NCBI GenBank assembly: GCA_009363875.1
Contig: CM018692.1
Location: 88,812,137-88,876,136 of the forward strand
Direction of reading: 5' to 3'
Length of the DNA stretch: 64,000 bases
DNA from: Mikania micrantha
Taxonomy: Eukaryota; Streptophyta; Magnoliopsida; Asterales; Asteraceae
Positions 21,617-32,614 of this stretch are shown here, in pieces (position 1 is the stretch's first letter; each line of letters starts with the position of its first letter). The translations under genes were made by a program, and so were the position numbers. Below the pieces are notes generated by a model. It was not told the DNA's origin and made no database searches. It saw nothing but the letters and a program-made list of their open reading frames with translations.

Positions 21617-24438
21617 GTTGCACCCCGGCCCTCCTGTCCCGGACGGGGGCGCGACTGGACTGAATCGGGCAGGATCGTAGTCTCTGGTCACACGGTTGCG
21701 AGACCTACATGTCTGGTTGCATACGTACATCCAATAACTTGGATAAAACAATTTTTGTAAAATCAGAGTTGCGGAAGTTTAATAGTATCAACATAGATAA
21801 GGTTCATAAGTTGCGGAAGCGTTAATTTAAAAGTTTTCAAAACAACATAAGTTTAATGTTTGCGGAAGCGTTTAAAGATGTTTAATATTACATAACTTAT
21901 CAAAATGATAAATGTTCTCAAAACATCCTAAGACACTAAAGCTAATGCATGGGACTCCATCCTAGCATCCTATCCTCAAGTACGTGCCTTAGCTACCTGA
22001 GAAAACATGCCATAAAAAGGGTCAACACAAAGGTTGGTGAGAGCACATGTTTATCATAAGAAATAAACATCCATTGTTTAAAGTAAGAGTCATTATTTAC
22101 ATATCATTACAATTCAGTATCGATTGATAGCTAGTCAATACAGTTATATTATATGCGGGGTCGTACCGAAGCTGACAGTTGTGCCTCCCGCCATGTCCAT
22201 CACAAGACAATGGCAAAGTGTTGGTCAATATTGCACCCATTCTGACCTCCTGTCGAGTTGGCCTCCAAGGCGCGATGGCTGGGGCTTGTCAGGCCCAAAT
22301 AGTACTATTCAAGATTACCACGATAGGCGCTACGCGCTACTAACGGTCCATGGAGTATCGCGAGGACTTTTAGTTGTGATGTGGTCCACACATATATATA
22401 TAGTGATAAAGCATGTCCATACGTAAATAAAATGAGTTGTTGTTCAAAAACAGTTCTAATGCAGTGTTTTCTCCCCCAAAGGTTAGGAAAGTAAAAGGGG
22501 TCGTGAACTCACTTGTTAAGCAGTTCCGGTGTGATTGTGTGTTTGCTACCTGCGAGTGCTAGCATTCCTGCTAGTAAGCACCTATAACCATATATGTGTG
22601 AGTATGTGTTTTGTAGTGTGTTGTATCCCATACAACTCTAAGTGTCGGTGTGCTCAACTGAGTGTGTGTATTGTCTAGTGAGACTCGACGAATCGTCGGT
22701 GACACGTTTGTTTTGTTAAGTCCGCTTAATGCGTCATAAATACAAGTAGGACACCTACATGCATCCTATGACTCTAATCGTATGACGTTCACATAAGCAA
22801 CGTAATCGTTAAAGTTACTATTTTAGGAAAGTTTCCATTTTAGGAAAGTGTAGTTATGAAATCTCATTTCATAAAGCTAATACCTTTCATATGTTTACAA
22901 AAACACTTTTAAACACTTAAACAATGTCATTTGCACATAAATCACCATTTATGGCGTTTGCCCCAAATAAAGTTCCCTTATTTGGAAAGTATCCGTTTAA
23001 ATGTCCGTTTTCAAAAATCAAAGTTTCCAATATGCTTAGAAATCATTTTTAAGCATATCCCAATACTCAAAGTTCACCAAAACATCTAAAAACATCAAAA
23101 GCCCTCTTTTGATTTTTAAAAGTTTCCATATTTAGTAAATTTCTACAAAACCATGTTTTTGACAAAATCAAATACCCAAATATGTTTCTAAACACTTCAA
23201 TATACATTTGACAACATCTAGACATGTATAACATGTCTAGATCATCACAAATCTACAACATGCATCTAAAAAGTTTCCTAATATGGTAAGTTGCATAACA
23301 TCATCATCAAATCAACAAAACCCAATCCTAGATGATTTCTATCATCAATCTACTTCCAAATATATCAAGAAACACTCTAGACCTATTAAAAATTCGTGCA
23401 TGTGAGCGGATCGGAGTTGCATGTGACCAAATACACTTGCATGTGGGTTTTCACCCATTGCATGTTCAATCTAACTATGAATAAACATGTAAAGCTACCT
23501 TAGATGCTCTAAATCACTGAGATGAATCTGGAACAAGTGCTTAGCAGCTCCAAAACCTTCTGGGAATGATTTCCTAGGAGGTTCAAGTGGTGGTGTTGAT
23601 GAGAACAAGCCTCCAAGCTTCACTTCCAAGCTTCAAACCTTCAAGAAGCTTCAACAATGGCTTTCAAGCTTATCAATGGAGATATTGCTGGTGAAATGAT
23701 GAAGAAACAGAGGTAGGGTCTCGAGATAGAGGTGTTATGGCCGAGAGAATAGGATTTGAATGATTAAAAGTGAGATTGGTTGAGTGTAAATCTCATTTTG
23801 CTATCTGTGTCTGTCAGGCGTATCGCCTGGCGTGGCTCACTGAGGCCAGGCATACCGCGCGGGAGCTTCTCGACCGGCTGCCTCCTTTTCTTCTCGCGCG
23901 CACCGCCTCAGTTGGGTGGCTGGGTCGAGGCGTAGCGCCTGGGCTTCCAGGCAAGCCCAATAAGCCCAGTTTCATCGTTTCGATCCGTTTTTCGATGATT
24001 TCACGCTTATAACTCATCGTTTAACATCTATTGACCTTGGTTACTAATGTTCGGTCATCTGTGACTCGATTATCATTCAATCGTTTGTTCACTAACGTTC
24101 GTAAGATTCGTGTATGTTTCGATAATTCCTCGAATTATCGTTGATCGTTTGCGTTCGTTGCTACGAACAGTTTGCATGCTTGATTAACCATAATCAAATT
24201 GTATTGCCCAATCCAATAATTCCCCGAATTATTGTTTCGTGTTTTTGTTTGTGTTTGCCACCCTTGGTTTCCAAAACCAATGTGCAATGTACGGTTAGAT
24301 AGTTCCTCGAACTATCGTTTCGTAGCTGTGTGTTCAGCTCATCTAATTAAACATAATTAAATGAAATGCGACAAGTATGAATGTGAAATGTAAAGAATGT
24401 AATAGTTGCAATTTACCTGAAATTTCCGGGTGTCACAC
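21617..24438 (-). repeat. Gypsy LTR, family 1, left copy (2.8 kb)
   Basis: Near-identical over its whole length to 33885-36681. In sense (minus) orientation it runs from TGTGACACCCGG at 24438 to CCGGGGTGCAACA at 21617. It carries the donor-like CAAGTGAGTTCACGACCCC (intron side starts at 22512) and the acceptor-like CATGTTTTCTCAG (AG at 21997-21998). It sits where a 3' LTR belongs, but a 217-bp gag fragment separates it from the element's pol end (see findings). Confidence 0.88.
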
Positions 24439-24655
24439 TATTCATCATCTCAATTCATTATCTTTTTGTTCAAACTTGATGTTAGGGATTCCGCACGTGA
24501 TATCTAGTTATACCAGATCATTTAGATCCTAATATCGGACCTACAGATTGTTGTGAAGAGTATGTTTGGTTGTGGCTGGGCTCCCACTTTCGCTTGTTGT
24601 CAGTCTGCTTCAGGAGCTTGCCCCTCTTCGACAACTTTCTTTGTGCTACCCCTTG
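24439..24655 (-). pseudogene. Misplaced gag fragment between pol and 3' LTR
   Basis: These 217 bp match 36682-36899 closely. There they are part of a foreign gag gene flanking the 5' LTR from outside. Here they lie on the inner side of the 3' LTR. Homology ends at 24655 within GTGCTACCCCTTG, where the pol end region starts. Confidence 0.85.
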
Positions 24656-24679
24656 TTGAAAGGAATTTCGTTCCGAAAT

Positions 24680-25252
24680 TTATTCGTCGTTGTCGGCGTT
24701 CGACACTGTCTGTTTGAAGAGATGGGGATATTTGCGCATCATCTGATCTTCACGTTCCCACGTGAATTTAGGTCCGCGTTTCGAGTTCCATTGGACTTTG
24801 ACAATCGGAATCTTACTCTGTTTGAGTTGTTTGAACTCACGGTCCATGATTTCTACCTGCTCTTCTACGAACTGTAGTTGTTCATCCACCTGGATCTCAT
24901 CCAGTGGAATTACAAGTGTCTCATCCGATAAACACTTCTTTAGGTTTGAGACGTGAAACACGTTGTGAACTCCGTCGAGTTCGGCTGGTAAGTTGAGTTG
25001 GTATGCCACCGGACCAATCGTTTTCAGGATCTCGAAAGGTCCAATATAATGTGGGTTCAGTTTCCCTCGTTTGCCAAAACGAATGACGCCTTTCCATGGC
25101 GAAACTTACAGAAGGACTCTATCTCCTACATGAAATTCCAAAGGCTTTCAGCGTTTGTCGGCATAGCTCTTTTGACGATCTTGAGCTGCTGGCATGCGGT
25201 TTCTGATTTGCACGATTTTCTCTGTTGTTTCATGCAAAAGTTCCGGGCCAGT
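24680..25252 (-). pseudogene. Gypsy integrase C-terminus and chromodomain-like tail
   Basis: The open part 25009-24680 reads LPAELDGVHNVFHVSNLKKC, then EEQVEIMDREFKQLKQSKIP and TWEREDQMMRKYPHLF. This is the C-terminal tail of Tekay/Del-type chromoviruses, thought to guide integration into heterochromatin. Upstream, 25010-25252 holds the integrase C-terminal region in more than one frame. The gene is cut at 25252 by the solo LTR and resumes at 29573. A PPT-side signature (GGAACGAAATTCC) follows the stop. Confidence 0.85.
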
Positions 25253-26030
25253 TATGACAACCAGTACCAGGCCGGCCGGCAAGTCTGTACGGTATATGTA
25301 CTATCAACAGTAACTATGTGTAAATACATGTGTGTAAACAGTACTTGTATTAACAGAAATCTAAATACAAGAAACAGTTGTATGTATTTTCGTGTAAACT
25401 TAAATACTGTAAGTACAACACTCATTTGAAACATAAGTTGTGTGTATTTAAGTGAAAACGTAAGTACAGTTAACACAACAAATCATGAGAAACAACAGTG
25501 TTCAAACAAATAACAAGAACAAATCGCTTGCGATTTGATATCCATAGATGACAGGAACCAGATGGCCGACAATTCAATGTGAAAACAATGTGAAAACAGG
25601 ATGTTTAGTTGAGTCCGACAGTGAGGAAATACAATTTAAAACCATGTTGCAGTGTCGTTTCAGAATAACAAACTGACACTGTGTTTGCGTGTGTGACGAT
25701 TCACACAAACATGTCTGTGAGTTTAACGTTCTGAAATGATGACTGGGAAGTAGAAAACAAAAGTCAGAAAGCCAAACCGACATGTTCATTCGAATGACGA
25801 TTCAAACGAATACGCGCCATGGTGACGCGATTTGACGAAACGAAAACGAAGCACGACACGAACGACTTTAATTTAATAAAATAGAATAAATAACATTTTA
25901 CAATTTTGAAACTCATCAAAATAAATAAATTAACTCTTTTTAGTTATTTCAAATAAAACACACGTTACGTTCCGGAAACGCAACGAAAACGCAAACCGAG
26001 AGACCGAAACAAACCCGAACCATCACGGAG

Positions 26031-26038
26031 TATAAATA
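26031..26038 (+). promoter_or_regulatory. TATA box of family 2 LTR
   Basis: TATAAATA is followed at about 45 bp by a CTCTCTCTCT tract, a plant Y-patch-like start region. It lies only ~780 bp into a 4.3-kb LTR, so most of the LTR would be R plus U5. Confidence 0.65.
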
Positions 26039-26172
26039 CTCTAAATGAACTCCATTTGTTCATTTCTTTCATTCCTCTCTCTCTCTAAAAGCATAAACCC
26101 GGCTCTCTCTCTCTCTAGAACTTCCAACCTTCAAATTCGCGTATCTAGCTCGTTTCTTGACGGATTTGGGCG

Positions 26173-26195
26173 TTCTTGGTGTCCACGCGTAGCTC
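26173..26195 (+). promoter_or_regulatory. Conserved leader box GTGTCCACGCGTAGCT
   Basis: TTCTTGGTGTCCACGCGTAGCT recurs in sense orientation at 47251-47273, 57212-57234 and (GTGTCCACACGTAGCT) 63221-63243, always shortly downstream of the GA/CT-rich start region of an LTR. Its function is unknown. The conservation exceeds that of the surrounding sequence. Confidence 0.7.
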
Positions 26196-26496
26196 TTGAC
26201 ATCCTTTACAAGAAAGTACAGCAGATTTGAAGCTTTGGCCACTTAAATTCGAGGTATGATGCTTGCAAAGTCACGAAAAAGTAGGGTTTTGTATCTTTCG
26301 CTCTAACCGCACATATAACCGGTTTGGGACCATGTTTACGCGACATTAAGCCTTTATTCAGACTTCCCTACGGCTCGGACAACCTAGCAGGATGATGTGA
26401 GAACCATGGAATGGTCCACGACCCCTCAGGTGCGGAGATGGTGATGAAACTATGACAGGTTCGTGAGATGGCTGAATGGATCGAGGGTGCCGAACT

Positions 26497-27000
26497 TGTA
26501 TGACCTTCAGCCGAACCTCCATGAAGCTAAACCAGTTTTATGAGCCGCGAACCATCATCATCGCCGAACCTGGGGAGCTTGCGAACCCTAGCCGAATCAA
26601 CGGCCAACTGCAACCAACGAACCATCATCCATAACTGGCCGAACATTGTAACCATCACCGAACCCTAGGAGCGAACGAACCTTCTTTTATGCAGAGTCGC
26701 GAACCTACTTAAACCCTAGCCAAACCCTTCTCTGTCGAACCTGTACGCGAACCTTGTGACTGCTGAAGCCGTGTGAGGCGAACCTTCATGCTGGGAACGA
26801 ACCTATGGGTCGCAGTCGTTAGCCGAACCTTCATAATCACCGGAGCATGAGGAAGTCACGAACCCATCATGCAGGCTGAACCCCCATAGCAAACTCCGGC
26901 CGAACCATTTTGTCAACACCATTCTGGAAGCACCCAGCCCTAGATCACGAACCTTCATGGTGGATTTCTCCTTTAGCCGAACCTTGGCTCAAACGAACCA
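26497..27000 (+). repeat. CGAACC word array in solo LTR
   Basis: Around twenty CGAACC words occur in 500 bp, at irregular spacing with unrelated sequence between them (for example GCCGAACCTTC, GCGAACCCTAG). It is not a tandem repeat with a fixed period. It lies between donor-like 26254 and the exon-like block at 27542. Confidence 0.85.
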
Positions 27001-27541
27001 AGGGTGTTACAACCGGCTCACCTCGTTTATGTTCAGGCAAAAACATTCGGATCAATGTTACAACCGGCCCAAAACCCAACTAGAATCGGCCAATACACAA
27101 ACACATTGGCCCAAACCATTAACATTTGGCCCATAGTCCAATAATTCAGCCCCCATCCTTACCATTGTGAACATACACTTGATAACGATTATAAGGACTA
27201 TGCATGGGAATTTGATTAACAATTATGGTTTTATTACAAAAGGTGACTACATAAAACACATGGTAAGTATACTTTAATATGTTAAAGAATTTACATAATC
27301 ACAAGGATTTTATCAATACATTTAATAACCTGTGATGGCAAGTATTGAAATTTCAAGAGTGGGGGTTAAGCTAAACACATGACATAAGGACTTGGGGTAA
27401 CAACGAACCATAATAATAGGCGCGGCGCCGAATGAGGATTAAGACCGCAAGTGTTAGCCAACCCTAAGGCTAACACACACACGCACACAAATTAATTACA
27501 ATCGATACTTATGGATTACATACAACGTGAAATCAATACAG

Positions 27542-27618
27542 GAACGTGAACACACAACAAGTGCAATAAGAGCGCGTGCATTCCTTAGTTAAGCTAAGTC
27601 AACCACTATCACAACAAG
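27542..27618 (+). other. Putative LTR leader exon 2 with flanking splice-like sites
   Basis: The block lies between AATACAG (27541) and GTGAGTTCATATACCCC (27619). Equivalent blocks are at 41894-41962 (plus) and near 61815-61885 (minus). All share an AGAGCGCG-type core and the AG/GTGAGTTCA end. It is an inference from motif conservation and is not proven. Confidence 0.45.
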
Positions 27619-28965
27619 GTGAGTTCATATACCCCTTTTACTTTAATCTTAACTGATTTTAAACTCTCGGGGCTGAGAAACATGCTTGCTTTTATTTACT
27701 TAAAAGTTTTGCTTAACATATTGTTATTACATTGATTTTAGATAATACTTAATTGTTTATTATCGCTTATCATTGTATGCATGCTTGTATGTTCATGATA
27801 TGACAGGGATAATCAGATGAACAAGATAATATATCTTATTAGTTCATCAACACATTATAATAACATAGTTGTAAGATTTTATCTTATAACACTTAGTTAT
27901 TCTTACATAAACAAACATTGGAATAATCACAGGCAGACATATGAATGTTATAAAGATACTATGTATCTTTGTAATAACATTCGACACAAGAGTTAAGTAA
28001 GTGTAATAGGACAAGTCCTTTTAACACTTAGCTTTACATCTCAACACATATTACAGGAGAACATGGAACAAAGAATGATAATCATGATAATGTAACTTCA
28101 TGATAACAACATCATTCACCCAATAATTAACATAATGTAATAAGACAAGTTCTTATTTAACTTTGTTGATAACACTGAGAACATATGACATTGAGAACAA
28201 TAACACAGATGAACACAATTACAATTAGTTACTATTGACCTGTTGTATTATATCACTTCAATCATGTGCCATTTATACAAGTTGATCATGTAAGCCCCTA
28301 TAATTCGCTGACCAGTTAGTTTGACGTGACTAAACCGACGATAGCATAGTGGTACCATAGGTTTGACAAACCTCTAGCTTGTAGGGCTAGTATGTTGATC
28401 GTATTGATTCATTGGCCGGTAACGTATTACCGGTGACAGGGTGACTTCAAGTCAGGTTCTGGAAAGGTGACACATGGTGATATTAATCTGTAGTGATAAG
28501 TAATTAATCCATCGTTAACCGTTGACTAGTGGACTGAGGAATTTATTTTCTCTTATGTCATATTACTAGTAACTGTTTCGATGAGGTCTATGGGTACACA
28601 AAGTGGTAGAGGTAAATCGGATGCATTGTAATCTGATTACGTGAGGATTGCAATGGATTCCTTTTATGCTATATGCACTTTAAGTTGAGAACAAATATTC
28701 AATTGGTTAACTAACACTCTTAATACTTAAAAGTGATTAAAAGTTAACCCCACAAGTAATAGAATAATACAAGGATCAGATTTGATAAATCTAATATCCT
28801 TAACGCATAAAAAGGGTTAGCAATACTTCGGTTTGATAACTAAACCTTTATTATTATATTATTCTATACATGAGATAACAGGTGATCAACAATCGAGATG
28901 AACAGGTGAAATGGGAAATGGAAATCCATAGTTGTATTGCAAGTAGTGTGAAACTTGTTTGAGCA

Positions 28966-29021
28966 TGTGGTGGGATGGCGTCTGGGCTTGACCCTTTCGT
29001 ATGCCCTATATATAAGCATGC
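28966..29021 (+). promoter_or_regulatory. TATA-like cassette
   Basis: GTGGTGGGATGGCG...TATGCCCTATATATAAGCATG. It is one of fifteen related copies in the window, always on the sense strand of its host element. Confidence 0.7.
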
Positions 29022-29572
29022 TTGATCGGGTGTCACATCACTTGTACATATAACTAGGGAGAAGCCATTGGGTGAACGGGTAAAACAAATATCATACAAG
29101 TACAAGAATAACATTGTGATTGTGTATGTGAATGAATCAAAGTTTTCAATTATCATATTTATTAATTCACCAACCTAGTGTTGACTTTGTTTAAATGCAT
29201 GCTTTCTCAGGTGATGAACAGGTGTAGCTACTTAGATGCATGGACTAAGCTAGTGGACTTTTAGAAGACCTAGCTTCATTTTGTGTAACATGCTTTTGAT
29301 GACAAAAACAATGAATCATCTTTTGTATGTCTTGTACAGATACAAGATATAGTTTCATTGATTCTTTTGATGGATTTACTTGGTTAAATTACGAACGATA
29401 CATTGTAATTTAATATTGTAATTCCATATCATTGATGTGATAGCATTTCTCATTTATTTATCATGTGCTATGTAAACAATCTGATCATTTGATTATCACT
29501 CACGATATCACGCCTCGGGAACCTTCCGCCCGGCGGGAAAGTCGATCCAGCCCGCCGGCTCGGGGTGTGACA

Positions 29573-31083
29573 CCAGTGAGCTGACTGTTGCCCACTTCCG
29601 CCCAGCAGATAGGTGATCGGCATTTCCTGCCATAGAGGGCCTCAAAAGGCGCTGCCTTCATGCTGGTGTGGTAGCTGTTGTTGTAAGAAAACTCCACCAA
29701 CGGTAGGTGCGTTTCCCAGCTGTTGCCGAAGTCTACTACGCAAGCTCGTAGCATATCTTCGAGGGTTTGTATTGTACGTTCGCTCTGGCCATCGGTTTGT
29801 GGGTGGTATGCAGTACTCATATCCAATCGCGTGCCAAGCGATTTTTGCAATGATTTCCAGAAGTTAGAAGTGAATCTGGTGTCTCGATCTGAAATGATGG
29901 AGATTGGCACTCCATGTCGCGAGACTACTTCCTTGACATAGATTCTGGCTAGTTTTTCCATCTTATCATTTTCCTTGATCGCAAGGAAATGTGTTGACTT
30001 AGTCAGTCGGTCCACAATTACCAAGATAGTGTCACATCCACTAGGAGTACGTGGTAACTTGGTAACGAAGTCCATGGAGATTTGTTCCCATTTCCACATG
30101 GGGATCTCAGGTTGTGTGTACTCCAGAGGGTTTCAGGTACTCGACCTTAACTTTGGCACAAGTCAAGCATTTGCTCACATAGGTAGCGATGTCAGCTTTC
30201 ATGTGTGGCCACAAGTAGAGTATCTTCAGATCATGATACATCTTATCAGATCCAGGGTGAATGGAATACCGAGACTTATGAGCCTCGTCCATCACAAGGT
30301 CTCGTAAGTTCCCGTGATGTGGAACCCAGATGCGTTCCATGAAATAATGTAAGCCAAAGGCTTTTACCTCAAGTTGTTGCTCCATTCCCCTTAGTGATTC
30401 AGCCGCTAGGTTTTCTGCCTTAAATGCCTCCACCTGGGCACTGCGTATCTGTTCAGGGAGATTGGGATGGATGGTGAGTTGTAAAGCTCGTACCCTCTTG
30501 GGTTTCGAAGTGTTTTTCCGGCTTAAGGCATCGGCCACTACATTGGCTTTCCCCGAGTGATACTTGATTGCACACTCGTAGTCGTTTAGGAGTTCGAGCC
30601 AGCGACGTTGTTTCATGTTCAATTCCTTCTGCTCGAATATGTGTTGGAGACTCTTGTGATCAGTGTATATTGTACACTTTGTACCATACAGGTAGTGTCT
30701 CCAGATCTTGAGTGCGAATACCACGGCTCCAAGTTCCAAGTCGTGGGTTGTGTAGTTTATCTCGTGGACTTTCAATTGTCGAGAAGCATATGCGATCACC
30801 TTCTCTCGCTGCATCAGCACGCAGCCGAGTCCTTGTATTGAGGCATCGCAATATACTACGAAGTCGTCTGTTCCATCAGGAAGAGATAAGATAGGTGCAC
30901 TACAGAGCTTCTGTTTGAGAAGTTGGAATGCATCCTCCTGTTTGTCAGTCCAGAGATATTTCTTGTCCTTATGAGTTAAAGCTATAAGGGTTGGGCTATC
31001 TTGGAAAATCCTTCAATAAATCGTCGATAGTAGCCTGCCAAGCCTAGGAATTGTCGCACCTCAGTTGGGGTCTTTGGTGCTTC
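29573..31083 (-). pseudogene. Gypsy pol: RNase H and integrase (family 1 element)
   Basis: Minus-strand pol continues here after a stop at 31084. The RNase H/connection frame 30820-30107 shows ASRQLKVHEINYTTHDLELG and IYTDHKSLQH, then the integrase zinc-binding HKSRYSIHPG...KCLTCAKVK. The integrase core frame 30099-29578 shows VDRLTKSTHFLAI, ISDRDTRFTSNFW and TDGQSERTIQTLEDMLR, carrying the D, D and E of the catalytic triad. The two are joined by a frameshift near 30105. A second shift lies near 31000. The frame runs into the solo LTR at 29573. Confidence 0.88.
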
Positions 31084-32614
31084 CTAGTTCTTGATCGCCT
31101 CTATCTTAGATTTATCCACATGAATCCCTTGTTCATTAACAACATGACCCAAGAATTGGACTTCTCGAATCCAGAAGTCGCATTTGGAGAGTTTAGCGTA
31201 CAGCTTCTCCTGCCATAGCAGTTCAAGAGCCAATTGAAGGTGCTCCTTGTGTTCTTCCTGAGTTTTGGAATAAATGAGAATATCATCTATAAAGACAATG
31301 ATAAACTTGTCCAGGTAGGGTTTGCACACTCTATTCATGAGGTCCATGAATACTGCAGGTGCATTTGTCTGCCCAAATGGCATGGCCAAAAACTCGTAAT
31401 GGCCATAACAAGTGCGAAAAGCAGTTTTGGGGATATCTTCCTCCTGAATCCTTAGCTGATGATACCCAGATCGCAGATCGATCTTAGAGTAGTAACTTGA
31501 CCCTTGTAGCTGATAGAACAGATCATCGATGCGAGGTAAGGGGTAACGATTTTTGATTGTCACTTTGTTCAACTCACGGTAGTCGATGCACATACGAAAC
31601 GTGCAATCTTTCTTCTTTACGAACAATACCGGAGCTCCCCAGTGTGAGAAGCTTGGTCTAATGAAACCCTTGTCTAGCAACTCCTGGAGTTGACTGGACA
31701 GTTCCTGCATCTCCGAAGATGCAAGTCGATAAGGTGCTCGTGCGATAGATGCTGCTCCTCGTGCAAGGTCTATGCGGAACTCCACTTGTCAAGGTGATGG
31801 TAGTCCTAGTAGATCCTCAGGGAATATGTCGGGATAGTCGCATACGACTGGGATGTCTTCTATTTTCTTCTACTCTTCAGTCTTGTCGGTGATCAGCGCC
31901 AGTATGGCAGTGTATCCCTTTCGTAGGCATTTGTGGGCTTTCATGCACGAGATGATGTTCAGAGGAGTGTCACTCCTTTCGCCATTGATGTCTAGGGTTT
32001 CTCCACTAGGAAGAGGTATGCGCACAACCATGTCATGGCAAATGATTTCAGCTTGGTTTTCAGACAACCAGTCCATGCCCACTACGACATCAAAACTGCC
32101 TAGTGTAACCGGCATGAGGTCAATCTTAAATTTGTGGTTAGCTAGCTCTAGTGTGCATTCTCTCAGAATGTGTTTAGTTACAATCAATTTACCATCAGCT
32201 AGCTCTACTTTATACTCAACCTCTAAGGGTGTTGGGGGTAATGGTAAGTATCTCGCTAAAGTCCTTAGATATAAAGCTTTTCTCAGCTCCAGTATCAAAC
32301 AATACAGAAGCATAATTATCGTTCAAGAGATACGTACCAGTTGCAAGGTTAGGATCTTTTCTGGCCTCCTTTGCCCTGATCACGAAGGCTCGTCCCTTCG
32401 GACCGTTGTTGTTTCCGTTATTGTTGTTGTTCTTCAGATGTGGACAGCCCCTCTTGAAGTGCCCTGGCTTTCCACATTCGAAGCAGCCCTTCGGTGCTTC
32501 AAGATGTTGCTGTTGTGGCTGTGGGGTCTTTGCCAGTATCTCACCTCTACAATCCTTGGTGAGATGTCCTCCTTTGTCACACTGTTGGCATCGGATAGAG
32601 CCGCATTGTCCCAA
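31084..32614 (-). pseudogene. Gypsy protease and reverse transcriptase (family 1 element)
   Basis: In minus-strand order: 32614-32216 has a zinc knuckle (CFECGKPGHFKRGC) and the protease start VLFDTGAEKSFIS, with the catalytic DTG. 32313-31870 continues the protease with VVVGMDWLSEN in a shifted frame. 31785-31084 is reverse transcriptase with MCIDYRELNKVTIKNRYPLP, SKIDLRSGYHQL and the catalytic IVFIDDILIYS (FIDD form of YxDD). A stop at 31084 replaces the Trp expected after AIKN. Broken by at least two shifts and stops, it is inactive. Neighbours in the same orientation are gag upstream and integrase downstream. Confidence 0.9.

Larger units (their letters stand above)
25253..29572 (+). mobile_element. 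Solo Gypsy LTR, family 2, 4.3 kb, TSD CCAGT
   Basis: The insert splits the integrase frame and is flanked by CCAGT at 25248-25252 and 29573-29577. It starts TATGACAACC (probably a mutated TGTGACA) and ends GGGGTGTGACA. It has no coding potential, so it is a complete LTR left by LTR-LTR recombination. In order it shows a TATA box (26031), CT-rich leader, GTGTCCACGCGTAGCT box (26180), donor-like CGAG/GTATG (26254), CGAACC array (26497-27000), exon-like block (27542-27618), donor AG/GTGAGT (27619), CATATGCCCTATATATAAGC-type cassette (28966-29021) and acceptor TTTCTCAG (29210). Confidence 0.9.

Noticed and set aside
26497..27000. tRNA genes or tRNA-derived repeats from the many GGTTCG words
   Set aside because: GGTTCG is only part of box B. 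No box A, no cloverleaf and no tRNA-length spacing are seen.
28966..29021. The TATATATAAGC cassette as the main LTR promoter
   Set aside because: A better TATA box with CT-rich start lies upstream (26031). Cassettes also occur after primer sites in leaders, where they cannot be the LTR promoter. Role left open.
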